The notes: generated by a model not told the origin, from the sequence alone. A DNA stretch of 64,000 nucleotides from Streptomyces solicavernae (GCF_029968095.1 NZ_JASCIR010000021.1:1-64000); one strand, 5' to 3'; positions 32,279 to 41,026 are shown, counted from the stretch's first letter. Numbers and translations are program-made.

Positions 32279-32595
32279 GCCTCGCGGATCGAGGCGGGGA
32301 CACGGCCGCGGTCGTTGACCTCGTAGCCGTTCTCCTTCGCCCAGGCGCGGATCTGCGCCGTGTTCTCACTGCCACCGGAAGCGGCGGCGCGCGCCTTGCC
32401 GCGGCCGCCCGCGCTGCGGCCTCCGGTACGACGACCACCCTTCACGTAGGGCCCCAGGAGACCCCGGAGCTTGTCCGCGTTGGCGGTGGTGAGGTCAATC
32501 TCGTACTGCTTGCCGTCCAGAGCAAACGTCACGGTCTCGTCCGCCTCGCCGCCGTCGAGGTCGTCGACAAGAAGGACCTGAACCTTCTGTGCCAC
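32257..32595 (-). CDS. lsr2: Lsr2 nucleoid-associated xenogeneic silencer
   Basis: The 112-residue Lsr2 bridges AT-rich DNA and silences foreign and specialised-metabolism genes. The N-terminal dimerisation domain (VQVLLVDDLDGGEADETVTFALDGKQYEIDL) and C-terminal DNA-binding domain with the AT-hook-like RGR (NDRGRVPASI) are intact, joined by a basic Gly/Arg linker. GTG 32595 has AAGGAA upstream; the ATG 15 bp earlier is less likely. The leader region (32611-32760) is more AT-rich than average and could be an autoregulatory site. Confidence 0.95.
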   Translation of the reverse strand: MAQKVQVLLVDDLDGGEADETVTFALDGKQYEIDLTTANADKLRGLLGPYVKGGRRTGGRSAGGRGKARAAASGGSENTAQIRAWAKENGYEVNDRGRVPASIREAYEKANG

Positions 32596-32828
32596 CGGAT
32601 TTCCTTTCATCGATAACTTCAGGTCCCGCTACCGGCGGCGCGTCCGCCGCACTTTCCCGGGCCCCGGTTATATGGAGTACGTCGGAAAGCAAACCGCTTT
32701 TGCCGGAAAAACACAAACCCCAGGTAGAGACCGCGACCTCAAGAGCCCTTGAAACATGCGCGTTTCGGACATAGCACCGCCCGCCGCCGACGGTGATGCG
32801 CACAGCCGGTATAAACCGAGGCGTACGG

Positions 32829-33371
32829 TCAGAGGTGCAGAAGCATGCGGCTGTTCCCCAAGGTGTTCGGTTTCACTCGTTCGAGACCGAGGAACTCCGC
32901 GACGCCTTCGTCATAGGACCGGAGCAGCTCGCTGTAGACATCTGTGTCGACCGGAGTCTCACCGATCTCCACGAAGCCGTGCTTGACGAAGAAGTCCACT
33001 TCGAAGGTGAGGCAGAAAACCTTGCGCACACCGAGCCAGCGCGCGGTCTGCAGCAACTTGCCGATCAGTTGATGACCTACTCCGGAACCCTTGACATCGG
33101 AGTTCACGGCGAGTGTGCGTACTTCGGCGAGGTCTTCCCACATCACGTGCAGCGCACCGCAGCCGACGACCTGTGCGTTGTCGTCGCGTTCCGCGACCCA
33201 GAACTCCTGGATGTCCTCGTAAAGCGTCACCGTGGCTTTGTCGAGGAGGATGCCGTCGCCCGCGTAGGAGTCGATGAGGTCGCGTACCGCGGGTACGTCA
33301 CTGGTTCGCGCCCTGCGGATGGTGACGGGTTTTGCGGGTGCATCGGGATACGCGGGGATCTCTGCTGGCAT
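32829..33371 (-). CDS. GNAT N-acetyltransferase (amino-acid N-acetyltransferase type)
   Basis: The 180-residue GNAT domain protein has an acetyl-CoA loop in VKGSGVGHQLIGKLL and KVFCLTFEVDFFVKHGF near the end of the fold. It resembles the short actinobacterial ArgA-like N-acetylglutamate synthases that start arginine synthesis. The specific substrate is inferred from resemblance only. It lies 10 bp downstream of the BlaI-type gene on the same strand, so the two are probably co-transcribed. Confidence 0.85.
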   Translation of the reverse strand: MPAEIPAYPDAPAKPVTIRRARTSDVPAVRDLIDSYAGDGILLDKATVTLYEDIQEFWVAERDDNAQVVGCGALHVMWEDLAEVRTLAVNSDVKGSGVGHQLIGKLLQTARWLGVRKVFCLTFEVDFFVKHGFVEIGETPVDTDVYSELLRSYDEGVAEFLGLERVKPNTLGNSRMLLHL

Positions 33372-33380
33372 GTCCGGACG

Positions 33381-33779
33381 CTATCGCCCTGTGCCGCCCT
33401 CTGCCGCGCCGGGGTTCTCCGGCCCCTGCACCATGCGAACGGCGTCGTTGAGGGCTTCGCGTTGTTCCGGCGACATCATGCCGAAGAAGGCGACGAGTGC
33501 GGCCGCGGGGTTGTCGCTCTGCGACCAGGCGTCGTTCATGAGCGCGGCGGCGTAGGCGGCACGCGTGGAGACCGCCTCATATCGATAGGCGCGGCCTTCC
33601 GCTTCTCGCCGCACCCAGCCCTTCTGATGGAGATTGTCCAAAACGGTCATGACCGTGGTGTAGGCGATGGACCGTTCCTGCTGAAGGTCTTCCAGGACTT
33701 CCCGAACCGTGACCGGGCGGTTCCACTTCCAAACCCGCGTCATCACGACGTCTTCGAGTTCTCCCAAGGGGCGAGGCAC
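33381..33779 (-). CDS. BlaI/MecI/CopY-family repressor
   Basis: The 132-residue winged-helix repressor has GELEDVVMTRVWKWNRPVTVREVLEDL and the recognition helix region IAYTTVMTVLDNLHQKGWV. BlaI members are usually paired with a BlaR1 sensor protease that cleaves them. No such gene is adjacent, so it may respond in another way. GTG 33779. It is followed closely by the GNAT gene. Confidence 0.9.
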   Translation of the reverse strand: MPRPLGELEDVVMTRVWKWNRPVTVREVLEDLQQERSIAYTTVMTVLDNLHQKGWVRREAEGRAYRYEAVSTRAAYAAALMNDAWSQSDNPAAALVAFFGMMSPEQREALNDAVRMVQGPENPGAAEGGTGR

Positions 33780-33879
33780 ACCTGAAGAATAGTGGGAGTT
33801 GTCCCGATTTTGGGCGCAAAAATGGCGTACGGCTCGAAAATAACTGAGCCGTACGCGCTGGGTGGTACTGCGGGGGCGG

Positions 33880-34071
33880 TCAGGCGCCGCCGGCCTCCGG
33901 GCTGTTCTGCTGCGGCTGCCGGACGCTCTCGGCGCGGGCGACCGCGGCGTCGACGGCCGCGTCTTCCTTGGCCTTGTTGGCGCCGCCCTGCGTCTTGACG
34001 ATGGTGACGATGAGGGCGCTGAAGAAGACCGCCATCACTACGGGGGGCAGGAGCGCGGAGACGTAGTCCAT
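33880..34071 (-). CDS. Small single-pass membrane protein
   Basis: The 63-residue protein has one N-terminal membrane helix (ALLPPVVMAVFFSALIVTIV, about residues 6-25), then a charged tail (KTQGGANKAKEDAAVDAAVARAES). ATG 34071 is used. The ribosome-binding site is poor (a G run directly before the ATG), so the message may be leaderless. Function unknown. It follows the 34086-34721 gene by 14 bp and is likely in its operon. Confidence 0.7.
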   Translation of the reverse strand: MDYVSALLPPVVMAVFFSALIVTIVKTQGGANKAKEDAAVDAAVARAESVRQPQQNSPEAGGA

Positions 34072-34085
34072 GCCCCCCAGCGTAG

Positions 34086-34721
34086 CTATCCGGCGGCGAG
34101 CTTCTGCGACGGGGCGGCCGGTTCGTCCGTCTCGGCGGGGCCTGCGGGCGCGGCGGGGCGGCGCTTGGGCGGGAAGACCTCGGCCGGGGTGGGCACGGGA
34201 CGGTCCGGGCCGGTGCGCTGCGGCGCCGGTTTCTTCGGGTCCGGGGCCGGCTTGTCGCCCTCGGCGCGCCCGCCGGGCAGGGCGAGCAGCCGGGTGCGGG
34301 AGGCCGGCACCCGCGGGGTCGCCGCCGGCCGGTTGCGTACGTCGTGCTCGGCGAGGGCGCGGCAGCGGTCGAGGAGGGCCGCCGCGAGCGGGTTGCCGCG
34401 CAGGGCGCGCAGGGCGGCCAGGTCGTCCACCTCCGGGCGGTGCCCTGCGGCGAGGGCGTCGGCGAGGAGCTGGAGGTAACCGGCGGCGGTGCCGGGGAGT
34501 GCGGCGCGGTAGCGGCCGAGGTCGGCGACGAGGAAGGCGCACAGGCGGGCTCCTTCGTCGATCGCCTCGTTGATGCCGTCGGAGAGGTCCAGGCAGTCCT
34601 GGACGTCGGCGACGGAGGCGGCCTTGCTGGGATGGAGGGCGACGGCGAGGGCGCGTCGGAGCACACGCAGCTCGTCTGCGCTGAACGCCATGCCGCCGCG
34701 GGATCCGTATGGCGTGGGCAT
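34086..34721 (-). CDS. Conserved actinobacterial protein, unknown function
   Basis: The 211-residue protein has a helical N-terminal two-thirds (FSADELRVLRRALAVALHP...DVQDCLDLSDGINEAIDEGARLCAFL) and a Pro/Ala-rich disordered C-tail. ATG 34721 gives MPTPYGSRGG; ATG 34691 is an alternative beginning MAFSADELR. Neither has a good ribosome-binding site. I recognise the sequence as widely conserved in Streptomyces but know of no assigned function. Confidence 0.75.
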   Translation of the reverse strand: MPTPYGSRGGMAFSADELRVLRRALAVALHPSKAASVADVQDCLDLSDGINEAIDEGARLCAFLVADLGRYRAALPGTAAGYLQLLADALAAGHRPEVDDLAALRALRGNPLAAALLDRCRALAEHDVRNRPAATPRVPASRTRLLALPGGRAEGDKPAPDPKKPAPQRTGPDRPVPTPAEVFPPKRRPAAPAGPAETDEPAAPSQKLAAG

Positions 34722-34825
34722 GGGCCGACAGTACGCGCTAATCGGACAAAATCGACTAAATGTGAAGGGGTGGCGCGCCGGGCGCTGCGCATGTGTGCCG
34801 CTCGGACGTGCGAGGCGTCCGCAAG

Positions 34826-34858
34826 CGCCGGAGGGGCGATACTTCAGCCCGTCCGGCG
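34826..34858. repeat. Hairpin of the short interspersed repeat family
   Basis: CGCCGGA (34826-34832) pairs with TCCGGCG (34852-34858), and the minus strand reads GACGCCGGACGGGCTGA like the copy at 18481. It may act as a terminator for coaX. Confidence 0.5.
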
Positions 34859-34902
34859 TCTGAGGGCCAGCCCGCACGGCGACCGGCGGTGACGAGTCGA
34901 CG

Positions 34903-34969
34903 GTGCGGAACGTGCTGCGGTGCGGAACGTGCTGCGGTGCGAACGTGCTGCGGTGCGGAACGTGCTGCG
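34903..34969. repeat. Four 17-bp tandem repeats behind coaX
   Basis: GTGCGGAACGTGCTGCG is repeated four times (34903-34919, 34920-34936, 34937-34952 with one base missing, 34953-34969), ending 10 bp from the coaX stop codon. There are no spacers, so this is not a CRISPR. Confidence 0.9.
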
Positions 34970-34979
34970 GCGAGAACCG

Positions 34980-35777
34980 CTAGCTGCGCGACACGTTGCG
35001 TTCGTGGACCAGGCGGAGGCCGATCAGCGTCAGCCAGGGCTCGTGTTCGTCGATGGCCGTGGACTCGCCGAGGACCATCGGGGCGAGGCCGCCGGTGGCG
35101 ATCACCGTGACGTCCTGGGGGTCGTCGGCGAGCTCGCGGGCCATGCGGCCGACCACGCCGTCGACCTGGCCCGCGAAGCCGTAGAGGATGCCGGACTGCA
35201 TGGCCTCGACGGTGTTCTTGCCGATCACGCTGCGCGGGCGGGCCAGCTCGATCTTGCGGAGCTGGGCGCCGCGCACCCCGAGGGCGTCCACGGAGATCTC
35301 GATGCCGGGGGCGATCACGCCGCCGACGTACTCCCCGCGCGCGGAGACCGCGTCGAAGGTCGTCGCCGTGCCGAAGTCGACGACGATCGCCGGGCCGCCG
35401 TAGAGATCGACGGCGGCGGCCGCGTTGATGATGCGGTCCGCGCCGACCTCCTTGGGGTTGTCCATCAGGATCGGCACGCCGGTCTTGATACCGGGCTCTA
35501 CGAGGACGGCCGGGACGTCGCCGTAGTAGCGGCGGGTGACCTCGCGCAGCTCGTGCAGGACCGAGGGCACGGTGGCGCAGATCGCGATGCCGTCGATGCC
35601 GTCGCCGAGCTCCTCGCCGAGCAGCGGGTGCATGCCCATCAGGCCGTTGAGCAGGACCGCGAGTTCGTCGGCGGTGCGTCGGGCGTCGGTGGAGATGCGC
35701 CAGTGCTCGACGATCTCCTCGCCGTCGAAGAGGCCGAGGACGGTGTGGGTGTTGCCCACGTCAATGGTCAGCAGCAT
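34980..35777 (-). CDS. coaX: Type III pantothenate kinase
   Basis: The 265-residue CoaX phosphorylates pantothenate, the first committed step to coenzyme A, in the ASKHA fold. Motifs are DVGNTHTVLGLF (phosphate 1), GADRIINAAAAV and VVDFGTATTFDAV (phosphate 2). ATG 35777 shares its A with the nadC stop (TGATG), so it is coupled to nadC. It is the last gene of the NAD/CoA precursor operon. Confidence 0.95.
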   Translation of the reverse strand: MLLTIDVGNTHTVLGLFDGEEIVEHWRISTDARRTADELAVLLNGLMGMHPLLGEELGDGIDGIAICATVPSVLHELREVTRRYYGDVPAVLVEPGIKTGVPILMDNPKEVGADRIINAAAAVDLYGGPAIVVDFGTATTFDAVSARGEYVGGVIAPGIEISVDALGVRGAQLRKIELARPRSVIGKNTVEAMQSGILYGFAGQVDGVVGRMARELADDPQDVTVIATGGLAPMVLGESTAIDEHEPWLTLIGLRLVHERNVSRS

Positions 35778-36847
35778 CAGGCGGTCTCCCCCGCGCTGCC
35801 CGCCGCTGCGTCCGCCTCGCTGCCCGCCGCCGCGTCCGCCTCGCTGTCGGCCTCGCGCTCGCTGTCGGCCTCGCGCAGGTCCAGGCCGATGTCGAGGATG
35901 CGGGAGGAGTGCGTGAGGGCGCCCACCGCCAGGTAGTCGACGCCCGTCTCCGCGTACGCGCGGGCGTTGTCCAGGGCCAGGCGGCCGGAGGACTCCAGGA
36001 GCGCGCGGCCGTCCACCAGGGCCACGGCCTCCTCGGTCTCGGCGGGCGTGAAGTTGTCCAGGAGGATCAGGTCCGCGCCGGCGTCCAGGACCTCGCGCAG
36101 CTGGTGCAGGGTGTCGACCTCGACCTCGATCGGCAGGTCCGGGAAGCGCTCGCGTACTGCGGTGAAGGCCTCGGCCACGCCGCCGGCCGCGACCACGTGG
36201 TTGTCCTTGACGAGCGCGGCGTCGGAGAGGGACATGCGGTGGTTGACGCCGCCGCCGCAGCGCACCGCGAACTTCTCCAGGGCGCGCAGGCCGGGGGTGG
36301 TCTTGCGGGTGTCGCGCACCTTGGCCTTCGTACCGTCCAGAACGTCCGCCCACGCGCGCGTGGCGGTGGCGATGCCGGAGAGGCGGCACAGGATGTTCAG
36401 GGCGCTGCGCTCGCCGGTGAGCAGGTCGCGGGTGCGGGTGGTGACGCTGAGGAGCTTCTGGCCGGCCGGCACGCGGGCGCCGTCCTCGACGTGCCGCTCG
36501 ACCTCGAAGGCCTCCGTGCAGACCACCGAGAGGACCGCCTCGGCGACCCTGAGGCCCGCCACGACGCCGTCCTCACGCGCGGTGAAGTCGCCGGTGGCGA
36601 CGGCGTCCTCGGGGATGGTGGCGACCGAGGTGACGTCCACGCCGCCGTCGAGGTCCTCGGCGAGCGCCATGTGGGCGATGTCCTCGACGAGGGCGGGGTC
36701 GAGGCCGTCCTGGACGATGAGGGCGGCGAGCGCGGGGTCGAGGCCGCACTCCATGACGGCCTCGTCGGCGTCGGCGGAACAGCCGCAGGCGTCGCCGCAG
36801 CCGCTGGTCTCGGCGAGGGGGAGGTCGGGGGTGCTCACTTCGGTCAC
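35777..36847 (-). CDS. nadC: Quinolinate phosphoribosyltransferase
   Basis: It converts quinolinate and PRPP to nicotinate mononucleotide in de novo NAD synthesis. The 356-residue protein has the NadC core (KVRDTRKTTPGLR, LVKDNHV, IEVEVDTL, ILLDNF). It has an N-terminal extension of about 40 residues with a CGDACGC cluster plus one more Cys, and a C-terminal acidic tail built of EADSE/EADAAAGS repeats. The GTG start overlaps the nadB stop in GTGA with AGGAG upstream. The Cys cluster is not needed for catalysis in the family and could bind metal. Confidence 0.95.
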   Translation of the reverse strand: MTEVSTPDLPLAETSGCGDACGCSADADEAVMECGLDPALAALIVQDGLDPALVEDIAHMALAEDLDGGVDVTSVATIPEDAVATGDFTAREDGVVAGLRVAEAVLSVVCTEAFEVERHVEDGARVPAGQKLLSVTTRTRDLLTGERSALNILCRLSGIATATRAWADVLDGTKAKVRDTRKTTPGLRALEKFAVRCGGGVNHRMSLSDAALVKDNHVVAAGGVAEAFTAVRERFPDLPIEVEVDTLHQLREVLDAGADLILLDNFTPAETEEAVALVDGRALLESSGRLALDNARAYAETGVDYLAVGALTHSSRILDIGLDLREADSEREADSEADAAAGSEADAAAGSAGETA

Positions 36848-38595
36848 TGCTCCTGGAGAGGGGTTGTCTGCGGCCGGTGCGGGTGCGGCCGGGTCGGGTG
36901 CGGCCGGGTCGGCGGGAAGTCCGCGGTCTCGGTGCGGTGCACGGCGAGGGTGCGGTCGGGGCGGAGGCGTACGACGAGGTGGCGGCGCCAGTCGGTGTCG
37001 TCGCTGTCGGCGTGGTCCTCGCGCCAGTGGCAGCCGCGGGTCTCCTCGCGGCGCAGGGCGGCGGCGACGAGCACGCGCGCGACGCACAGGAGGTTGGTGG
37101 CCTCCCAGGTGTCGGTGCCGGGCTCGGCGGTCTTGCCGTGCTCGGCGAGGGCGTCCCGCGCGGCGGCGTGGATCGCGTCCAGCTGCTCGGCGGCCTCCTT
37201 GAGCGAGTCGGCGGAACGCAGCACTCCGGCGCCCTGGGTCATGATCCGCTGAAGCGCGAAGCGGGCCTCCGGCGGCAGCAGCGGGTGCGCGGGCGTCTCG
37301 GCCTGCTCCACGGGCGCCGGGACGCGGCTCGCCGGGGTGTCGTGGACGATGTGCTCGGCGATCCGCTCGGCGTAGACCAGACCTTCCAGAAGGGAGTTGG
37401 ACGCGAGCCGGTTCGCGCCGTGCACACCGGTGCAGGCGACCTCCCCGCACGCGTACAGGCCAGGGACCGTCGTACGGCCGTGCCGGTCGGTGCGGACGCC
37501 GCCGGAGGCGTAGTGCGCGGCCGGGGCGACCGGGATGGGCTGCGTGACCGGGTCGATGCCGTGGGCGCGGCAGGCGGCGAGGATCGTCGGGAAGCGGCTC
37601 GCCCACATCTCGGCACCGAAGTGCCTGGCGTCCAGGTACATGTGCTCGGCGCCCGTTTCCAGCATGCGGTGCGTGATGCCCTTGGCCACGATGTCCCGCG
37701 GCGCCAGCTCGGCCAGTTCGTGCTGCCCCACCATGAAGCGCACGCCGTCCGCGTCCACGAGGTGGGCGCCCTCGCCGCGCACCGCCTCCGACACCAGGGG
37801 CTGTTGGCCCTCCGCGTCCGGGCCGAGGAACAGCACCGAGGGGTGGAACTGGACGAACTCCAGGTCGCTGATCTCGGCGCCCGCGCGGAGGGCGAGTGCG
37901 ACACCGTCGCCGGTGGACACCGCCGGGTTGGTGGTCGCCGAGAAGACCTGCCCCATGCCGCCGGTCGCGAGCACCACCGCGCGCGCGTGCACCGCGCCCA
38001 CGCCGTCGTGCTGGCCCTCGCCCATGACGTGCAGGGTGACGCCGGCCGCGTGGCCCTCGGCGTCCGTCAACAGGTCCAGTACGAGGGCGTTCTCGATGGT
38101 CTCGATGCCCCGCGCGCGGACCGCCTCGACCAGGGCACGGGAGATCTCCGCGCCGGTGGCGTCGCCGCCCGCGTGCGCGATGCGGCGGCGGTGGTGGCCG
38201 CCCTCGCGCGTGAGGGCGATCCCGCCGCCGTCGGCCTTGTCGAACTCGGCGCCCGTCTCGATCAGCCGCCGCACCGCGTCCGGCCCTTCGGTCACGAGTG
38301 TGCGCACGGCCTCCTCGTCGCACAGGCCCGCGCCCGCCACCAGGGTGTCGTCCAGGTGCTGCGCGGGGGTGTCGCCGTCGCCGAGCGCGGCCGCGATGCC
38401 GCCCTGGGCCCAGCGCGTGGAGCCGTCGTCCAGGCGGGCCTTGGTCACCACGACCGTACGCAGACCGCTCGCCGCGCAGCGCAGCGCGGCCGTGAGCCCG
38501 GCGACGCCGGAGCCGACCACGATCACGTCGGCCGCGCGGGCCCACCCGGGGGCCGGCGCGTGCAGCCGTATGCCGGTGGTTGCGGGGGCGGTCAT
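36844..38595 (-). CDS. nadB: L-aspartate oxidase
   Basis: The 583-residue flavoenzyme oxidises L-aspartate to iminoaspartate, the first step of de novo NAD synthesis. It has FAD-binding VVGSGVAGLTAAL at the N-terminus, the substrate-site region HRRRIAHAGGDATG, EFVQFHPSVLF, and HYASGGVRTDRHGRT followed by LYACGEVACTGVHGANRLASNSLLEG. ATG 38595 overlaps the panC stop (ATGA). The partner quinolinate synthase nadA is not in this window. Confidence 0.96.
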   Translation of the reverse strand: MTAPATTGIRLHAPAPGWARAADVIVVGSGVAGLTAALRCAASGLRTVVVTKARLDDGSTRWAQGGIAAALGDGDTPAQHLDDTLVAGAGLCDEEAVRTLVTEGPDAVRRLIETGAEFDKADGGGIALTREGGHHRRRIAHAGGDATGAEISRALVEAVRARGIETIENALVLDLLTDAEGHAAGVTLHVMGEGQHDGVGAVHARAVVLATGGMGQVFSATTNPAVSTGDGVALALRAGAEISDLEFVQFHPSVLFLGPDAEGQQPLVSEAVRGEGAHLVDADGVRFMVGQHELAELAPRDIVAKGITHRMLETGAEHMYLDARHFGAEMWASRFPTILAACRAHGIDPVTQPIPVAPAAHYASGGVRTDRHGRTTVPGLYACGEVACTGVHGANRLASNSLLEGLVYAERIAEHIVHDTPASRVPAPVEQAETPAHPLLPPEARFALQRIMTQGAGVLRSADSLKEAAEQLDAIHAAARDALAEHGKTAEPGTDTWEATNLLCVARVLVAAALRREETRGCHWREDHADSDDTDWRRHLVVRLRPDRTLAVHRTETADFPPTRPHPTRPHPHRPQTTPLQEQ

Positions 38596-39749
38596 ACGGC
38601 GGCTCCGGGGGCCTCGTCGGTTCCTGCGGGGGCGGCGGCGCCTGCGGGGGTGGGGGCGGGCGCGGGGGTGCCTTCCAGGGGCTGTGTGAGGGTGCCTTCC
38701 GGGGGCTGCGGGAGGGCGCCTTCCAGGGGCTGCGGGAGGGTGCCGTCGGACGGCTCCTCTGCCGCAAACGTGAGGGGCAGGTTGTCGATCAGGCGGGTCG
38801 TGCCCACGCGCGCGGCGACCGCGAGGACGGCCTCTCCGGTGAACCCGTCCGGCACTTCGGTGAAGTCGGCCGGGTCGACCAGGGCCAGATAGTCCAGGGA
38901 CAGCGGGGGCCGCAGCCGCGCCGCGTCGTCGAGCACCGCGCGGGCGGCGTTGCGGACGGCGCTCGGGCGGCCGAGGGCTGCCTGGGAGACGGCGTGCGCG
39001 TCGGCGGCGGCGCGGGCCTCGCCGAGCGCGGTCAGGGCGTCGGCACGCGCGCGTGAGGCGGGCGACGCCTGGGCGCGCGCGGACAGCGCCTGCTGCGCGG
39101 CGAGCCGTTCCCGGCCGGCGAACAGGGCGGTGGACAGGGCGAGTGCGGTGCGCCGCTCATCCGGTGCCAGGTAGCGGTTACGGCTGGACAGGGCCAGGCC
39201 GTCGGACTCGCGCACCGTGGGCACGCCGACGATCTCGACCGGGAAGTTCAGGTCGCGCACCATGCGCCGGATCAGGGCGAGCTGCTGCGCGTCCTTCTCG
39301 CCGTAGAGCGCGAGGTCGGGCGCGGTGAGGTGCAGGAGTTTGGCGACGACGGTGAGCATGCCGTCGAAGTGGCCGGGGCGCGCGGCGCCTTCGAGACGCT
39401 CCCCCATCGGACCCGCGCTGATCCGCACCTGCGGTTCGCCGCCCGGGTAGACCTCGTCGACGCCGGGGGCGAACACCGCGTCCGCGCCTGCCTGTTCGGC
39501 CACCTTGAGGTCGGCATCGAGCGTGCGCGGATAGCGGTCTAGGTCCTCGCCCGCGCCGAACTGGAGCGGGTTCACGAAGACCGTGACGACGACCTGGCCG
39601 TCCGGGCCCGCCACTTCGCGCGCGTGCCGGACGAGCGTGGCGTGGCCGTCGTGCAGGGCGCCCATGGTCATGACGACGGCGCGACGGCCCTCGTGGGTGA
39701 GCGCACGGAGCTCGCGCGCGGTGTGCAGCAGTCGCGTCGGTCGTGTCAT
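38592..39749 (-). CDS. panC: Pantothenate synthetase
   Basis: It condenses pantoate and beta-alanine with ATP to pantothenate. The 385-residue protein is about 100 longer than typical PanC because of an Ala-rich insertion near residue 200 and a C-terminal tail with PLEG/PPEG repeats. Core motifs are MTMGALHDGHATLV (HIGH-type), VFVNPLQFG, GEKDAQQL and LALSSRNRYL (KMSKS-equivalent). I use ATG 39749 with AGGGAAG upstream; ATG 39788, which overlaps the previous stop, is an alternative that adds 13 residues. Confidence 0.93.
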   Translation of the reverse strand: MTRPTRLLHTARELRALTHEGRRAVVMTMGALHDGHATLVRHAREVAGPDGQVVVTVFVNPLQFGAGEDLDRYPRTLDADLKVAEQAGADAVFAPGVDEVYPGGEPQVRISAGPMGERLEGAARPGHFDGMLTVVAKLLHLTAPDLALYGEKDAQQLALIRRMVRDLNFPVEIVGVPTVRESDGLALSSRNRYLAPDERRTALALSTALFAGRERLAAQQALSARAQASPASRARADALTALGEARAAADAHAVSQAALGRPSAVRNAARAVLDDAARLRPPLSLDYLALVDPADFTEVPDGFTGEAVLAVAARVGTTRLIDNLPLTFAAEEPSDGTLPQPLEGALPQPPEGTLTQPLEGTPAPAPTPAGAAAPAGTDEAPGAAV

Positions 39750-39784
39750 CGCGCTTCCCTGTCCGTTCGTCGCGCGTCCCGGGG

Positions 39785-40801
39785 TCATCGAGCGTCCCCG
39801 TCCGGGCCGTCCGTGCCGTCCGGGCCGTCCGTGCCGTCCGGGCCGTCCGTACGTCCTTCGCCGCCCGTACGTCCGCCGCCGCCCGCGGGGGCCGTCCCGC
39901 CCGCGAGGACGCCGAGCAGGTCCTCCGCGAGCTCCGGCTTGAGCAGGCCGTGGGCCAGGGCCCGGTCGGCGGTGGCGCGGGCCATCGCCAGGTACCCGGC
40001 GACCGCGCCGGGCGCGTGCTTGCGGAGCTCGGCGACATGCGCCGCGACCGTGCCCGCGTCACCGCGCGCGACCGGACCGGTGAGCGCGGCGTCCCCGGAC
40101 CGCAGGGCATTGTCGAGGGCCGCGCCGAGCAGCGGGCCGAGCATCCGGTCGGGGGCGCCGACGCCCGCCCGGCCCAGCAGCTCCATGGCCTCGGCGACCA
40201 GGGTGACCAGATGGTTCGCCCCGAGGGCGAGCGCCGCGTGGTAGAGCGGGCGGGCCGACTCCTCGATCCACTCGGGCTCGCCGCCCATCTCGATGACCAG
40301 GGCCTCGGCGGCGAGCCGCAGCTCCTCGGGCGCCGTCACCCCGAACGAGCACCCGGCGAGCCGCTGCACGTCCACGGGCGTGCCGGTGAACGTCATGGCG
40401 GGGTGCAGGGCGAGCGGCAGACCACCGGCGCGCAGTGCGGGTTCGAGCACGCCCACGCCGTACCGCCCCGAGGTGTGCACGATCAGCTGGCCGGGGCGGA
40501 CGGCGCCGGTCTCGGCGAGCCCCTCGACCAGTCCGGGCAGGGCGTCGTCCGGAACGGTCAGCAGCACCAGCTCGGAGCGGGCGAGGACATCCGCGGGCGA
40601 CACGATCGGCACGTCCGGCAGCAGGGCCGCGGCCCGGCGCACCGAGGCGTCGGAGACTCCGGACACGGCCACCGGGCGGTGTCCGGCGAGCTGCAGCGAG
40701 GCCGCGAGGGCGGGTCCCACGCGGCCGGCCCCGACCACGCCGACCGCGAGCCGGGCCGGTCGATCCGCTGGATTCTGGGGTTCCGTATGCGGTGTGTTCA
40801 C
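39785..40801 (-). CDS. Rossmann-fold DUF2520 protein, possible pantoate-pathway reductase
   Basis: The 338-residue protein has an N-terminal NAD(P)-binding motif (VGVVGAGRVGPALAASL) and a DUF2520-type C-terminal helical domain with HPAMTFTGTP and LYHAALALGANHLVTL. This architecture resembles ketopantoate-reductase/6-phosphogluconate-dehydrogenase folds. As it heads an operon with panC, a ketopantoate reductase-like role is a reasonable but unproven idea. The C-tail is a DGPDGT repeat. GTG 40801. Confidence 0.85.
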   Translation of the reverse strand: MNTPHTEPQNPADRPARLAVGVVGAGRVGPALAASLQLAGHRPVAVSGVSDASVRRAAALLPDVPIVSPADVLARSELVLLTVPDDALPGLVEGLAETGAVRPGQLIVHTSGRYGVGVLEPALRAGGLPLALHPAMTFTGTPVDVQRLAGCSFGVTAPEELRLAAEALVIEMGGEPEWIEESARPLYHAALALGANHLVTLVAEAMELLGRAGVGAPDRMLGPLLGAALDNALRSGDAALTGPVARGDAGTVAAHVAELRKHAPGAVAGYLAMARATADRALAHGLLKPELAEDLLGVLAGGTAPAGGGGRTGGEGRTDGPDGTDGPDGTDGPDGDAR

Positions 40802-40887
40802 TCGACGAGCGCCTTCCGTTCCAGTCCGCTCGGGGTACCGGACGATTTCTCGTCATGCTAACGCGAGGGGGTCCGGGGGTGTCCCGG

Positions 40888-40967
40888 CTGTCCACAGGCT
40901 GTGCGGTTTGTACGACCGGTGGGGCGGGCGTCGTCCACAGGGCGGGTGACACCGCCGGTTGTCCACA
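40888..40967 (+). promoter_or_regulatory. Cluster of three DnaA-box-like sites
   Basis: CTGTCCACA (40888-40896), TCGTCCACA (40931-40939) and TTGTCCACA (40959-40967) lie in the same orientation, 43 and 28 bp apart. The third is the exact Streptomyces DnaA-box consensus and the others differ by one base. They lie 87-166 bp upstream of the DUF2520-panC-nadB-nadC-coaX operon. The rest of 40802-41266 holds a 16-bp tandem repeat and no gene. Confidence 0.55.
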
Positions 40968-41026
40968 GGATGTGGGAATCCGCGGACCAGCGGGACGCGC
41001 GCGTGGTGGACGCGCACGTGGTGGAC

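Noticed and set aside
34903..34969. CRISPR-like array
   Set aside because: The units are directly adjacent without spacers, and no cas genes are present; the same holds for the arrays at 13531, 21439 and 41027.
35777..38767. 996-codon frame covering nadC and all of nadB
   Set aside because: Only the NadC part is meaningful; upstream it is an out-of-frame reading of nadB, and NadC has a coupled GTG start at 36847.
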